A program made the translations under genes and the position numbers. Shown here piece by piece: positions 55,064 through 64,000 of a DNA stretch of 64,000 bases. The stretch lies in contig VLTN01000011.1 in assembly GCA_008330645.1 (NCBI GenBank), forward strand, positions 62,001 to 126,000, read 5' to 3'. Origin of the DNA: Cafeteria roenbergensis. Lineage: Eukaryota; Sar; Bigyra; Bicosoecida; Cafeteriaceae. Numbering within the stretch: the stretch's first letter is position 1; the number at the start of each line of letters is the position of its first letter. The notes below the pieces were generated by a model. The model was not told the origin of the DNA and searched no databases. It saw only the letters and a list, made by a program, of their open reading frames with translations.

Positions 55064-55869
55064 TCAGAAGTCGTCCTCGTCAAACCCGTCGTCCTCGTCG
55101 TCAATCGCCATCTTGCGCACCACGGTGACCTTGGCGGCCTTGGCCTCCTGCTCCGCGATGCTCTCGAGCAAGCGGATGATGGCCCCCTCTGGGACCTTGT
55201 CGCCGCCGGGCTTGCGTTGCCTGAGCAGGAACTCCTCGACCTGGCGGGCCTTCTCGGGCTTGACCATGGCCACGCGCTGGACTGCGAGACCGAAACACGG
55301 GAGCGCAAGCCAGGGGCGGGCGAAGCGGGGTGCGATTCGAATCGCTGGCGAGGCTCGTATCGTCTCGGTGTTGGGGCGCGCGAGGGGCGGAGGCAAGCAA
55401 GCCAGCCGCAGTGCGGGGAGCACGAGCGCGAGCGCGAGCTGTCGTCATCCGCATCTCACGCCTGGCGCGCGCCTCTGGCGACAGGATGGCCACGAGGGTC
55501 GCGCGGCGCTGCTCCTCCATGGCAGCCGCCTTCTCCTGCTTCTCCTTCGCCTGCTCCATGCTGGGCATGCCGCCAGACTGCGGAAGCGTAGCGGCAGGGC
55601 TAGGGGACGACACGTTTGAGCGCTCGCGGTGCCGTCGCGTGCCGAGCGGGGGCAGCCGACAAGACGCCACCACGGGAGGGCGGTAGCCGCAACCGAGGCG
55701 AGCGTTCTTACCATGCCGGCGGGCATCATCGAGTCAGCCTGAGAGCGGGGACGCGGGGGGAAACGTTGAAAACGCAACGGTGGTGGTCACACACGGCGCC
55801 TGGCAGCCGCGGGGAGCCGAGCGCCACGCATCGCGTCCAAGGGAGCACGACGGGGCGATCGCTTACCAT
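55064..55869 (-). CDS. PDCD5: PDCD5-family protein
   Basis: Coding exons are 55738-55712, 55577-55460 and 55281-55064, with a probable first exon whose only coding bases are the ATG at 55869-55867 directly before a GTAAGC donor. The joined sequence is MADSMMPAGMSGGMPSMEQA, then KEKQEKAAAMEEQRRATLVA, SPEARARLQRVAMVKPEKAR and on to DDEDDGFDEDDF, about 121 residues. The core ILSPEARARLQRVAMVKPEK matches the PDCD5 signature (ILDQSARARLSNLALVKPEK in animals). The protein is a helical bundle, linked to apoptosis and to TRiC/tubulin folding. If the ATG-only exon is wrong, translation would start at the Met at 55729. This gene has two GTAAG donors, unlike its neighbours. Confidence 0.88.
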
Positions 55870-56114
55870 CACGTCGTGGTTGCAGGGGCCTGGGGAACGA
55901 CCAGCGGGGTGGCCCAGGGCAGCCTGAACGCGCACGCTTGTCCGTCAAGCAGAGTTGGAACTGCAAAGCTGCTGGGGCCGGTCTGCAGAGCTGCTGCTGC
56001 GAGATTGCTGTTCCCGCAGAGCGAGGGCGCGCACGCACACTCCCCCCGCCCCCCGCCCCCCGGTGCAGCGCGAGCTGCGCCCCGCTTTTTGTTTCCTGGT
56101 GCGCAGCAAGCCAA
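55870..56114. promoter_or_regulatory. divergent promoter region, PDCD5 / metallophosphatase
   Basis: 245 bases lie between two divergent starts. A C-rich tract sits at about 56043-56063. No named motif is seen. Confidence 0.45.
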
Positions 56115-58107
56115 ATGAGCGCGCCGCCCGATCCGCGGCTGTGCATCATCGGCGACATCCACGGGTGAGACCGTCCGCGCGCTGGCCAAAGCGTCGCACC
56201 ACGTATGCCAGCCCGCAATAGTGGTCAAACCTCGTGCGACGGTTGTGTCTGGGCGGCGTGATTGTTTGCGCAGGTGTGCAGCGGAGCTGCTGGCGCTCAC
56301 TGTGGCGGCGTCTGAGCCCGGGAGCGCCACGAAGCTGATTTCGGTCGGGGACATTGTCGGCAAGGGCCCGCGACCGGCCGAGTCCGTCGCACTGCTGCAG
56401 CTGGCAGGCGCCACGGCTGTGCGAGGCAACCACGAAGTGAAGCTTCTCGCGAAGGCCGGGCCGAGCGGCGGCGGGCTCGCCATTCCGCCGCCTGACGTGT
56501 CGGCCGCATCCGTGCGCTCGCTGCTGGAGCCTGCCAAAGCGAAGCGCCTCAAGGCTGGAAAGCTCGCCCGCAAGCTCCCCGAGTCGCAGGTCGCATGGCT
56601 TCGGTCCTTGCCGCTGCTGCAAGTGCTCGCGTGGCCTTGCGACTCACTCCCCGCGCCGGCCGACGGCGCCGGGGAGGCCGAAGGGCCAAGCGCGGCCGAC
56701 GGCGCCGCGGAGGCCGCCGGCGTTCCCGAGGCAGCGGCGCCCCGTCCCGTTGTGCCTGTCAGCGTCGTGCACGCGGGCGTGCCCCCGGCCTTCCGCTCCG
56801 CGGCCGAGGCCGAATCGTCCCCTGACGCTGGCGAGGAGGCGCTCGCCTGGATGCGAGCTGCGCTACCCGCCAGCGACACGCCAGCAGCGCGCGTCCCAAG
56901 CCCGCTGGGCGCGGCCGCCCTGGGCGAAGCGGCGGCGAGCGAGGCCGGCGCAGCGGCTGCCGAGCCGTCCACGAGCGCGCCAGCGGCTGTGGCTGCTGCT
57001 GCAGGGACCGTCTCAGAAGCGTCTCCTGCTGCTGGTTCGGCAGCGCCCAGCAGCCCGGCGCTCGCAGGGGCTTCGTCGCAGCCGCCCCCCGCACCCGCGC
57101 CCGCGCCCGCGAGCTGCTGCTGCTGCTGCTTCGGTGGCGGCGGCGGCGAGCCAGCGGCCTCCCGCCCCCTCGTGCCGCCGCCCGCTGACGCCGACCAGCC
57201 CGCGGGCGAGCCCCCCGGCCTGGCTTCCGGGGCCGGTGCGGCCGCGTCGCCCAGGCACCCGGAGCGGCTGGAGGAGGAGGCTGCTCCGGCAGAGCCTGCT
57301 CCGGCAGAGCCGGTTTCGGCAGCAACGGGCCCGCTGTTCGCCAGGGAGGTGGAGGCGGCCACGGTGGCGCAAGGCATGGAGATGTGGGCCCGGCTATGGG
57401 GCGGCGGAGGGCGGGAGCCCGTTGTGTTCGGGCATGCGGCTGGCATGAAACTGCAGCTTTGCCCGCGCGCCTGCGGCGTGGACACGGGGTGTGTCAAGGG
57501 GGCGTTCCTGTCAGCGCTGGTGCTTGAGCCAGCAGACCCGGGGCTGCTCGCCGAGACTGCGAGGGCGCTGGACGCTGAGCGGCGGGGCGACGCCCCGGTG
57601 GTGCGGCCAGCCCGCGGCCTCCCTTGCACGCTGGTGGCGGTCGAGGCTCTGCCCCCCGTGCCCGCTCCGCCTAACCCGAGCCTCGAAACCCCCCGGACGG
57701 CGCCGCGAGGGTGTCCTGACCTGGTGAGGCTGTGGACGCTGGACGACCTGCAAGCCGTGCTTTCGCGGGTCACGGTCACGGGCGAGCCGTTGGAGGGCGA
57801 GGGCGGCGCCAGCACTGGCGCCGGCGGAGAGCGGGCGGGCGCTTTGGGCGTCGCAGACGACATGGTGGTGGCGGAGGGCTGGCGGCTCGTGTCGATCGAG
57901 CGGGCCGTGGTTCCAGCCAGCGCAACTGCCAGACACTTGGCCGGCAGCGACGAGCCGGAGGCCTTGTCGTGGAAGTCTGTGTGGCCTGCCGCGGAAGCAG
58001 CCGCCGCGGACGTAGTTGCTGAGCTTGAGGGGGAGGGCTGGCGAGAGTCTGTGCAGGCACTGAGGGCGCGGCTGGAGTGGCGAGTTGCGGAGCTGCCAAA
58101 GCCGTAG
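56115..58107 (+). CDS. PPP-like calcineurin-type metallophosphatase
   Basis: Two exons, 56115-56164 and 56274-58107 (intron GTGAGA...GCGCAG), give 627 residues. The splice joins the first metal motif GDIHG (13-17) in exon 1 to GDIVGKGP (42-49) and RGNHE (67-71) in exon 2, the classic metallophosphatase set. Later pieces are VVHAGVPP (about 180) and VVFGHAAGMKLQLCPRACGV followed by DTGCVKGAFLSALVLE (about 400-435). These are typical of symmetric Ap4A hydrolase/PrpE-like members of the PPP superfamily. Between the catalytic halves lies an insertion of about 200 Ala/Pro-rich residues with a Cys run (CCCCCFGGGG, about 298). The real substrate (protein, Ap4A or another nucleotide) cannot be decided. 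The C-terminal 150 residues have no clear match. Confidence 0.85.
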
Positions 58108-58399
58108 TTGCCGAAGCACGCCTTCCCCCCCCCCCCCGCCGCCCCCACTGCGTTTCGTGCGCAGGGCCAGTGGCACCGCACAGCCCAGAGCCCAGAGCCA
58201 ACAAGCCAAGGGTACCCCCGCCCCATTGTCCCGCCGGGGAGCCCCTGCGGGCCGCTCGCGCCCGCCCAACGCGGCGGCGGAAAAATTTCCGCGCCGCGCT
58301 CTGCTCGCGCCGGCTAGCACGCACAACGTGCAATCCCGCGCCACCCGAGCCCAAACAGTTGTGCACGAACCGACGCCAAACACCCAGCCCTGGATTGTG
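58108..58399 (+). other. upstream region of the kinesin gene
   Basis: This holds a 13-base C run (58135-58147) and GC-rich sequence. It is presumably the phosphatase 3' UTR and the kinesin promoter. Confidence 0.5.
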
Positions 58400-59795
58400 A
58401 TGGCGGCGGCCTTGCCTCCGACGGAGGAGCCATCTCGAGTGTCACACAGCGACCGAGGCAAAGGCACCACAGTGCCAGTGTTCGTTCGCGTGAAGCCTCT
58501 CGGCGCGGGCGGAGGCGGCACGGAAGCCCCCGGCGGACGGCCATCGACTGGTGGCGCCAAGACGCTTGCCGGGTGGCAAGAGCTCCCGCCGCGGGTGGTG
58601 TTCGACGGGGGCGGGGAGGCAACGTTCCCGGCAGCCGTCATCGGGCCGGAGCGAACTCAAACTGAGGCCTACGAACGAGCAATCCCCCCCCCTTGCGGAC
58701 GCGTTTCTAAGGGGGCACGATGTAAATCTGATTGCCTATGGCCCGACGGGCAGCGGCAAAACGCACACGCTTTTCGGGCCGCCCGGCCTCCTTGGAGCTG
58801 CGGGAGCTGGCCACCTGGGGCTGGAGGAGCACGACGACTATGGGATGTTTCCTCGTACTGCGATGCGCCTCGTGCGGCGTTTGCAGGCCGAAGGAGCTGG
58901 CCAGCCCTGGGTGTTGACGGCTTCAGCTGTGGAGTTGCACATGGGGGACAACCTGGACCTGTTGGACGGCAAGTCCACTGTGTACCTGGACAAACGCGAC
59001 AAGGTTGGCAAGCTCTACGGAGCAACTGAGCACCGCGTCGAGAGGCCGGAGGACCTGTTGCCGGTGTTTGCTGCAGCCAACAGCCGCACAACTTGCGCCA
59101 CAGGGGCCCACGACGCGTCCAGCAGGTCGCACTGCTTCGTGGTGCTGACGCTCTGGCGGCTGCTTCCGGAGGGCGGGGTGCGGATGTCGCGGTTTCAGTT
59201 TGCCGACCTCGCGGGGTCAGAGCGGCAGTCCGACTCCACAGGCGGCGAGGGCTCGGCTGCCGACCAGATGCGCAAGGTGTTCGAGGGGCTGGTGACCAAC
59301 TTCACGCTCCTCATGCTCACGCAGGTGGTAGAGGTAGCCACGCGCAACCAGAAGGAAACTGGTCGCACGGGGCATGTGCCGGTGCGGCGCTGTGACCTCA
59401 CGATGCTTCTGAGCAACGCGGTGTACGGCAGGGCGCTCATGGCCTGCGTCGTGACGGTGTCTCAGGCTCCTCGGAACGGAACCAAGGGCTGGCTCGCGAC
59501 ACAGTGGGGCGAGAAGCTTTCTGCCCTTCGACTCGGCTCGCGTGTTCGTCCAGCCGAGAGCGTGGCCTCCATCCTGGCCAGAGCGAGGAGCGGCGTCAGA
59601 GAATGCGAGGCTGCGCTTCGCAAGCTCAACCCCGGCAAGTTCGCGCGAATTCGCCAGGCGCTGCTGCGGCGTCACAGGCACGAGCTAGAGGTGGTGGAGT
59701 TGCTGATGGCAGCTGACGGGTCTGCCTCCAGGGGAGCCGGCAAGCGGGCAGGGGCCGAAATGGCAGGCGGAGCTGCTGCCGACGGAAGTTCGTAG
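58400..59795 (+). CDS. divergent kinesin motor protein, frame interrupted in a C run
   Basis: From the ATG at 58400 the first frame reads VPVFVRVKPLGAG (kinesin strand 1) and ERTQTEAYERAI. The motor then continues one frame over: PLADAFLRGHDVNLIAYG, the P-loop GPTGSGKTHTLFG, switch I DASSRSHCFVVLTLW, switch II FADLAGSERQSDS and DLTMLLSNAVYGRALMACVV, stopping at 59795. The change of frame coincides with nine Cs at 58684-58692; ten (or seven) would keep one frame. There is no splice signal there, so a sequencing or assembly slip is the simplest explanation, with a real frameshift as the alternative. The protein of about 465 residues would be almost only motor domain, without an obvious coiled coil. 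Some motifs are degenerate (VPVRRCDLTMLL for VPYRDSKLTRLL). The kinesin class is not assigned. Confidence 0.85.
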
Positions 59796-60005
59796 CCATG
59801 GTTGCCGCGATGGAGGACGCCACTGCTGCCACGCGAGACCCTGCAAACTGGCTTGCAGATGCCTGTTGCACACAGCGTCGCCGCTGGTTGCGTTGCTGCC
59901 GTTGCGAGCCAGTCATGAGCTCAGCGGCAATGCTTTTGCTCTGCCAGCGTGAGGAGTTTCAACACAATACTGCACAGCGTGGGAGCTTAGCCTCCAGGGG
60001 AAACC

Positions 60006-62411
60006 ATGGCAAGGCCACTCTCGACAGCAGCGGCCATCAGGGGCGTGTCCGCACTCCTGGCGCGTGCGCACCGGTCAGGAAGCGGCGACAGCTCGCGCTG
60101 GCTTGGTGCGATTGCGGTCGCAGGCTCCGCGCTCGCGGCTGCGACTGCGCAATGCGCCGCTGCCGACGACGAGGCACGCACTGCGCCCCAAGCAAGTGCG
60201 CCGGGGGCGTGCGGCGTGATCGGCGGCCGCGCGGCAGCGCCAGAGGGCGCGGCTCCGCTTTTGGCGGCCGAATCGAACCTCCGCCTGCTGCAGAACGCGC
60301 GACGGTGGGGCACCCTGGGCGTGCTCCGATCGGATCGGCGACCCGCTGCTGGCCACACGCCCGCCAGTGAGTCCTCAGTCGCGCCATGCCCCCGCGCTCG
60401 CGTGCCACGTACCCCCGAGGGGCGCGCGGCCGAGCGGCTGCTGGCTGCCTGCCGGGAGCGTCCCGCGGGCGCGCCCGTCGGGTGGACGGGGCCGGACCTG
60501 ATGGTCAACTGGTCGGGCACTGAGTCAGCGCGCGCGGGGCGGTCGTACCTGCCCGAGTCGAACGAACAGGTCGCCGCGGTGCTGGCAGAGCACCACGCGG
60601 CCGGCGCGCCTATCCGCCCCATCGGCAGCTCCATCAGCCCCAACGGTATTGGCCTGCCGACCGACGGAGGGTCGTCCATCAGCATCGCCTTGATGGACAA
60701 GGTCCTGGCCGTCGACCGGGAGGCGCGCACGGTGACCGTGCAGGCTGGCGCCCGCGTGCAGGCAGTTGTCGACGCGCTGGCAGAGTTCGGCCTCACGCTT
60801 GAAAACTACGCCTCCATTGCGGAGCAGCAGCTGGGCGGCTTTACCCAGGTCAGCGCTCACGGCACCGGCGCCCTGGTGCCACCCGTGGACGACCAGGTCC
60901 TCGCTCTGACGCTGGTGACGGCGGACGGGGCGGTGCTGCGGCTTCGGGCCGACGCCGAGTCTGACGAAGAGCGGCGCCTCTTCCGGCTCGCCAGAGTGGG
61001 CCTTGGCGCTCTGGGCGTGGTCACAGAGCTGACGCTGCGCGTGGTGCCGCGGCACCTGCTTCGCGAGGTTGCCTGGATCATCTCTCGAAAGGAGGCGTGT
61101 GACCCAACCCTGAACGCAGCCATGATCCGACGCCACCGCCACGTGCGCTACATGTGGGTACCGTACACCGACGACGTCATTGTGGTGGCCTCTGATGCTG
61201 TGGCGACGGACCCGCGCGCGGCCGTGCCAGCGGCCGGCAGGGCGCATTCTGCCGCCGGAGCAGCAGCGCCCGCAGCAGGGCTTGGCGACGGGAAGGATGG
61301 CGACCTCGGTCTGCAGGGCACGGCCGCGGCCGGCCCGCTGGCCGCGTGGCCTGTGGCGGGCTCTGCCGAGGCGGCGGCGGCCGAGGCCCTGGAACAGTGG
61401 GCGAAGGAGCCGCTGCGCGATCTCCTGGCAGAGCTGAGCAGGGAGGCGCTGAAGCAGGCTGGGGCAGCGTCGCTTGCGGCGGACGTGGCGGCTTTGCGCG
61501 AGCGGCGGGGCGAGGCGGAGGAGGCGGGCAGCGAGGGGGCGCTGCGGGAGCGGGCGGCCCGGCTGGTCGAGGCAGCGGAGGCCGCAGTAGCGGGGGACAT
61601 TGCGTCGCTCTCAGCGGCCGGGCTGCGCCACCGCCTGCTCGGGTTCGGCCCGCTGGACACCGGGTTGGTGCGGCGAGTGAATCTGGCCGAGGCTCGGTAC
61701 TACCGCCGCGCCTGCGGGCGGGAGAGGGAGAGGGGCGGCCCAACAGGTCCCGGGGCACCGCCCGGGGCCCTTCCACCGGGCGTGCCGGACGGTGCCCGCG
61801 TTCGCTATGACTGGAGCGACCGCGTGCTGGGGTTCGACTGCGGCGGCGCGCAGTGGGTGAACGAGGTGGCTCTGCCGGCCGGGTCCTGGTCTGCCCCCGA
61901 CAGCCAGGGCTCCGAGTTCGTGCGCCGCGTCCTCGAGGACGTGGTGGAGCGGCGCGGGCTGCCCGCCCCGTCGCCCATCGAGCAGCGGTGGACCGCTGCC
62001 ACGTCGTCTCCCATGTCCCCTGCAGCGGCTGGGCGATGGGCCAAGGACGGGGCTGCGACGCCCGCAGATGCCATTTTCAGCTGGGTGGGCATCATCCAGT
62101 ACATGCCGCGAGAGGACGACGCCCGCCAGCGCGCCAGCGTGACGGCGGCGTTCAAGTCGGACTACGAGGCCGCGTGCAGGCGCGAGCTCTGGGCCGACTT
62201 CCGCGCGGCGCAGCACTGGGCCAAGATCGACCTGGACGGGCTTGCCCCGGAGGAGCGCGGCGAGGCGCTGCAGTCGCTGGCCAAGGACTTTGACCTGCAG
62301 GCGTTCGAGGACGCGAGAGCGGTGCTGGACCCGCGCGGCATCCTTGTCGGGCCGCGGTTGGCGAGCACCGTTCTGGCCGCCGCCGCGCTGGCGCAAACTT
62401 CACGCGCTTGA
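60006..62411 (+). CDS. GLDH: L-galactono-1,4-lactone dehydrogenase (ascorbate synthesis)
   Basis: A single exon encodes 801 residues. The N-terminus (MARPLSTAAAIRGVSALLAR, then a short hydrophobic helix WLGAIAVAGSALAAATAQ) fits mitochondrial import and membrane anchoring. The FAD domain is very close to plant GLDH: MVNWSGTESA, IRPIGSSISPNGIGL, SISIALMDKVLAVDREARTV, NYASIAEQQLGG and SAHGTGALVPPVDDQ. The C-terminal half has VRYDWSDRVLGFDCGGAQWV, PSPIEQRWTAATSSPMSPAA and SWVGIIQYMPREDD, ending near AQHWAKIDL. The last step of vitamin C synthesis is inferred, with electrons passed to cytochrome c. There is no His in the PIGSSISPNG loop, so FAD should be non-covalently bound as in plants. It is about 200 residues longer than plant enzymes because of a low-complexity N-terminus and an Ala-rich insertion at about 400-535. 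Confidence 0.95.
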   Translation: MARPLSTAAAIRGVSALLARAHRSGSGDSSRWLGAIAVAGSALAAATAQCAAADDEARTAPQASAPGACGVIGGRAAAPEGAAPLLAAESNLRLLQNARRWGTLGVLRSDRRPAAGHTPASESSVAPCPRARVPRTPEGRAAERLLAACRERPAGAPVGWTGPDLMVNWSGTESARAGRSYLPESNEQVAAVLAEHHAAGAPIRPIGSSISPNGIGLPTDGGSSISIALMDKVLAVDREARTVTVQAGARVQAVVDALAEFGLTLENYASIAEQQLGGFTQVSAHGTGALVPPVDDQVLALTLVTADGAVLRLRADAESDEERRLFRLARVGLGALGVVTELTLRVVPRHLLREVAWIISRKEACDPTLNAAMIRRHRHVRYMWVPYTDDVIVVASDAVATDPRAAVPAAGRAHSAAGAAAPAAGLGDGKDGDLGLQGTAAAGPLAAWPVAGSAEAAAAEALEQWAKEPLRDLLAELSREALKQAGAASLAADVAALRERRGEAEEAGSEGALRERAARLVEAAEAAVAGDIASLSAAGLRHRLLGFGPLDTGLVRRVNLAEARYYRRACGRERERGGPTGPGAPPGALPPGVPDGARVRYDWSDRVLGFDCGGAQWVNEVALPAGSWSAPDSQGSEFVRRVLEDVVERRGLPAPSPIEQRWTAATSSPMSPAAAGRWAKDGAATPADAIFSWVGIIQYMPREDDARQRASVTAAFKSDYEAACRRELWADFRAAQHWAKIDLDGLAPEERGEALQSLAKDFDLQAFEDARAVLDPRGILVGPRLASTVLAAAALAQTSRA

Positions 62412-62749
62412 GTGCACGCCCAAGGCCCACATGTGTTGCAGGTGCTCGACCCAACGCGCGCGCTGCACTCGCGGCGCTGGGGCCATTCGAGCGCGCCATT
62501 CCTGCGCGCCCGGCCAACCGCGCACGCTTTGTCCACGCACCCCTGTGCCACAGAACGCCCACGCGGCCAGGGTGTCGCGGCTCGCCGGAGCCCCGTGCTG
62601 GGAGAGGGCGGCGGGCGCACGCCACATCGCTGGCTGCTCATCGATCCTGGCAGAGCCACGTCGCTCGCAAGCCGCAAAACTGATGCGCTCGGCAGCACCC
62701 GGGAACGGAACGACTCCGGGACTCCTGCCTGCGTCGAGTGCTTGCAGAC
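62412..62749 (+). other. intergenic upstream of the ERD2-like gene
   Basis: Between two plus-strand genes; presumably the 3' UTR of GLDH and the promoter of the next gene. No RNA gene or repeat is recognised. Confidence 0.5.
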
Positions 62750-64000
62750 ATGGACGATGACATGCTCGGCAACAAGGTGAGCCGCGCTGGACTGCAGGTG
62801 GCGCCGCATCAGCCGGGGCCGATGCAACACGCGCAGGTCACGTGGCAGCGCCTCATTGACACTGCCGCGGAGTGCGGTGCCTCGGGTTCCGGCGGCCGCG
62901 GGCCAAGCGTGGGCCTGGCTGCTTGCACCAGATGCTGAGTGGTGCATCCGTGCGCGTGTCCGCCTTGCGAGTCCACAGCCGGGGAGGGGCACGTGGGCGA
63001 GGACCTTTCGCGATTGGCGGACGGTCATCCTCGTCGGGTCCTTTGTGGCGGTGCTCGTCTTCTTTTTGTTCCACCTCGTTTCGGACGGGGACTTCAGCTT
63101 CCTGATGGTGAGTCTCGCGGCCGGGGAGGACGGGGTGGAGCTAGGGGGCGGGGGCGGGGGTGGCCGGGCGAGCTGGGAATGCGCGGCGGAGCCGCCCGTT
63201 GCTCGAGCGGATGCCGCCTCAGTGTCGGCGCGCCTGGCCAGCCGCTGGGCGCCCCTGGGCCAGTCCTGCAGCCCCAGACCATCGCTCATGGCACAAGGCT
63301 GCTGCTCTCGCGGGCCGCATCGCTGCCCAACGCCCGCTGGCCACGTCGCTGGGCCCTGGAGCCGTGCGCTCGCAGACCCTGTCAAACTTGCTCCGCGTCA
63401 GCGCCCTGGCCTTGTTGCTAGTCAAGGCGTTCGGCGACCACAGCGGCGTCACAGAAATCAGCCTCAAGTCCATGCAGTGCTACTGCGCGGTCTCAACCCT
63501 GCGCCTGAGCTCGATCCTGTTCTATGAGGGCTATCTTCCCTTCGACAGTTCCGGCGACTGGTTCTACCAGTCAATGGAGGTCTTCTCGCTCATCCTGGCC
63601 GGGGCCCTCGTCTTCACGATGACCATGTCGAACAAGCGCCACGGCTACAACCCCCGCAACGACGTGTTCGGCAAGGACTTCAGCATCGGGCCGCTCACCC
63701 TGCCCTCGAACCTCGGAGCGCTCTGGCTCATCGTGCCGAGCATCGTTGTCGCAATGGTGAGTCCCGGCCCAAGCAAGCACAGCCTTGTGGCTGCTCGTGC
63801 GCCTGCCATCTGTCATCGCCTGGCCGGCGGCCTTGTGCGCTCCGCTTGTCCGCCTGCCGCGATGCTCCCCCGCTCGTGTCCCCCAAAACCTGTCGCCCTC
63901 CCTGCAGCTCTTCCACCCAACGCTGAACAACAACTTCGTGACCGACGCCGCCTGGTCTGCTGCCCTGTACCTGGAGGCTGTGGCCATTCTTCCCCAGGAT
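62750..64000 (+). CDS. ERD2-like (KDEL-receptor family) membrane protein, cut by the window end
   Basis: Exons 62750-62776, 62979-63107, 63376-63756 and 63908 to the window edge join in phase 0. The spliced protein runs MDDDMLGNKPGRGTWARTFR, then a first membrane helix TVILVGSFVAVLVFFLFHLV and LRVSALALLLVKAFGDHSGV. TEISLKSMQCYCAVSTLRLS follows, then later helices, and LYLEAVAILPQ at the edge. LKSM/LKSQ, the membrane spacing and YLEAVAILPQ are KDEL-receptor family signatures. The extra N-terminal helix is a feature of the plant ERD2-like paralogues rather than of the classical KDEL receptor. KDEL receptors return escaped ER proteins from the Golgi; the role of the ERD2-like group is less clear. 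The C-terminal part is missing. Donors are all GTGAG. Confidence 0.88.

Noticed and set aside
1-64000. Virus-derived or mobile element
   Set aside because: No reverse transcriptase, integrase, transposase, capsid-like or polymerase motif was seen in any frame I examined, and no long terminal repeats or inverted ends were found.

Overview
The window looks like nuclear DNA of a free-living, flagellated unicellular eukaryote with a very GC-rich, compact genome. Genes lie 0.2-0.8 kb apart and coding regions are strongly biased to G/C at third codon positions. The introns are short spliceosomal introns (about 100-280 bases) with a uniform GTGAG...GCAG pattern. The gene set is eukaryotic: a mitochondrial chaperonin, KDEL-receptor and YIP1 families, eIF3j, PDCD5, AMP deaminase, centrin, RABL2, a p25-alpha/TPPP-family protein, a kinesin and a TRPML-type channel. 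A non-covalent-FAD, plant-type galactonolactone dehydrogenase and a roughly 70% GC style would suit a heterotrophic flagellate such as a bicosoecid (Cafeteria-like) stramenopile. That placement is inference only. I see no bacterial operon, CRISPR array, recognisable transposon or virus-derived element.

Layout. 1-2.5 kb: end of an unknown gene, then an HMCES/SRAP DNA-protein crosslink gene with a PIP-like box. 2.58 kb: a tRNA-Val(TAC) on the minus strand. 2.8-5.5 kb: a TRPML-type channel. 5.8-7.2 kb: a membrane-anchored Cys-dependent phosphatase (minus). 7.8-10.3 kb: centrin (minus) head-to-head with RABL2 (plus). 10.8-22.1 kb: one uninterrupted 3763-residue low-complexity protein (minus), head-to-head with a p25-alpha/TPPP-type protein (22.4-24.8 kb). 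25.0-26.3 kb: eIF3j. 26.6-29.2 kb: a secreted orphan (minus), head-to-head with mitochondrial HSP60 (29.5-31.7 kb). 31.7-33.2 kb: a gene-free, less GC-rich stretch. 33.2-41.1 kb: a second intronless giant protein of 2641 residues. 41.6-42.9 kb: YIP1/YIPF5. 43.3-48.3 kb: a Venus-flytrap, Cys-rich, multi-membrane receptor (minus). 48.8-50.0 kb: a small five-exon orphan. 50.3-54.6 kb: AMP deaminase (minus). 55.1-55.9 kb: PDCD5 (minus). 56.1-58.1 kb: a PPP-like metallophosphatase. 58.4-59.8 kb: a divergent kinesin with a one-base frame break in a C run. 60.0-62.4 kb: galactonolactone dehydrogenase. 62.75 kb to the end: a partial ERD2-like membrane protein.

Themes. Several neighbours fit a flagellum/centriole/tubulin programme: centrin, RABL2, the p25-alpha protein, the kinesin, and possibly the giant protein that shares a short promoter region with the p25-alpha gene. 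Others are housekeeping: secretory pathway (YIP1, ERD2-like), mitochondrion (HSP60, galactonolactone dehydrogenase), purine metabolism and translation. Introns sit mostly at the extreme 5' ends of genes, and both giant proteins and several long genes have none. Many very long open frames opposite or across real genes are by-products of the base composition and were not annotated.
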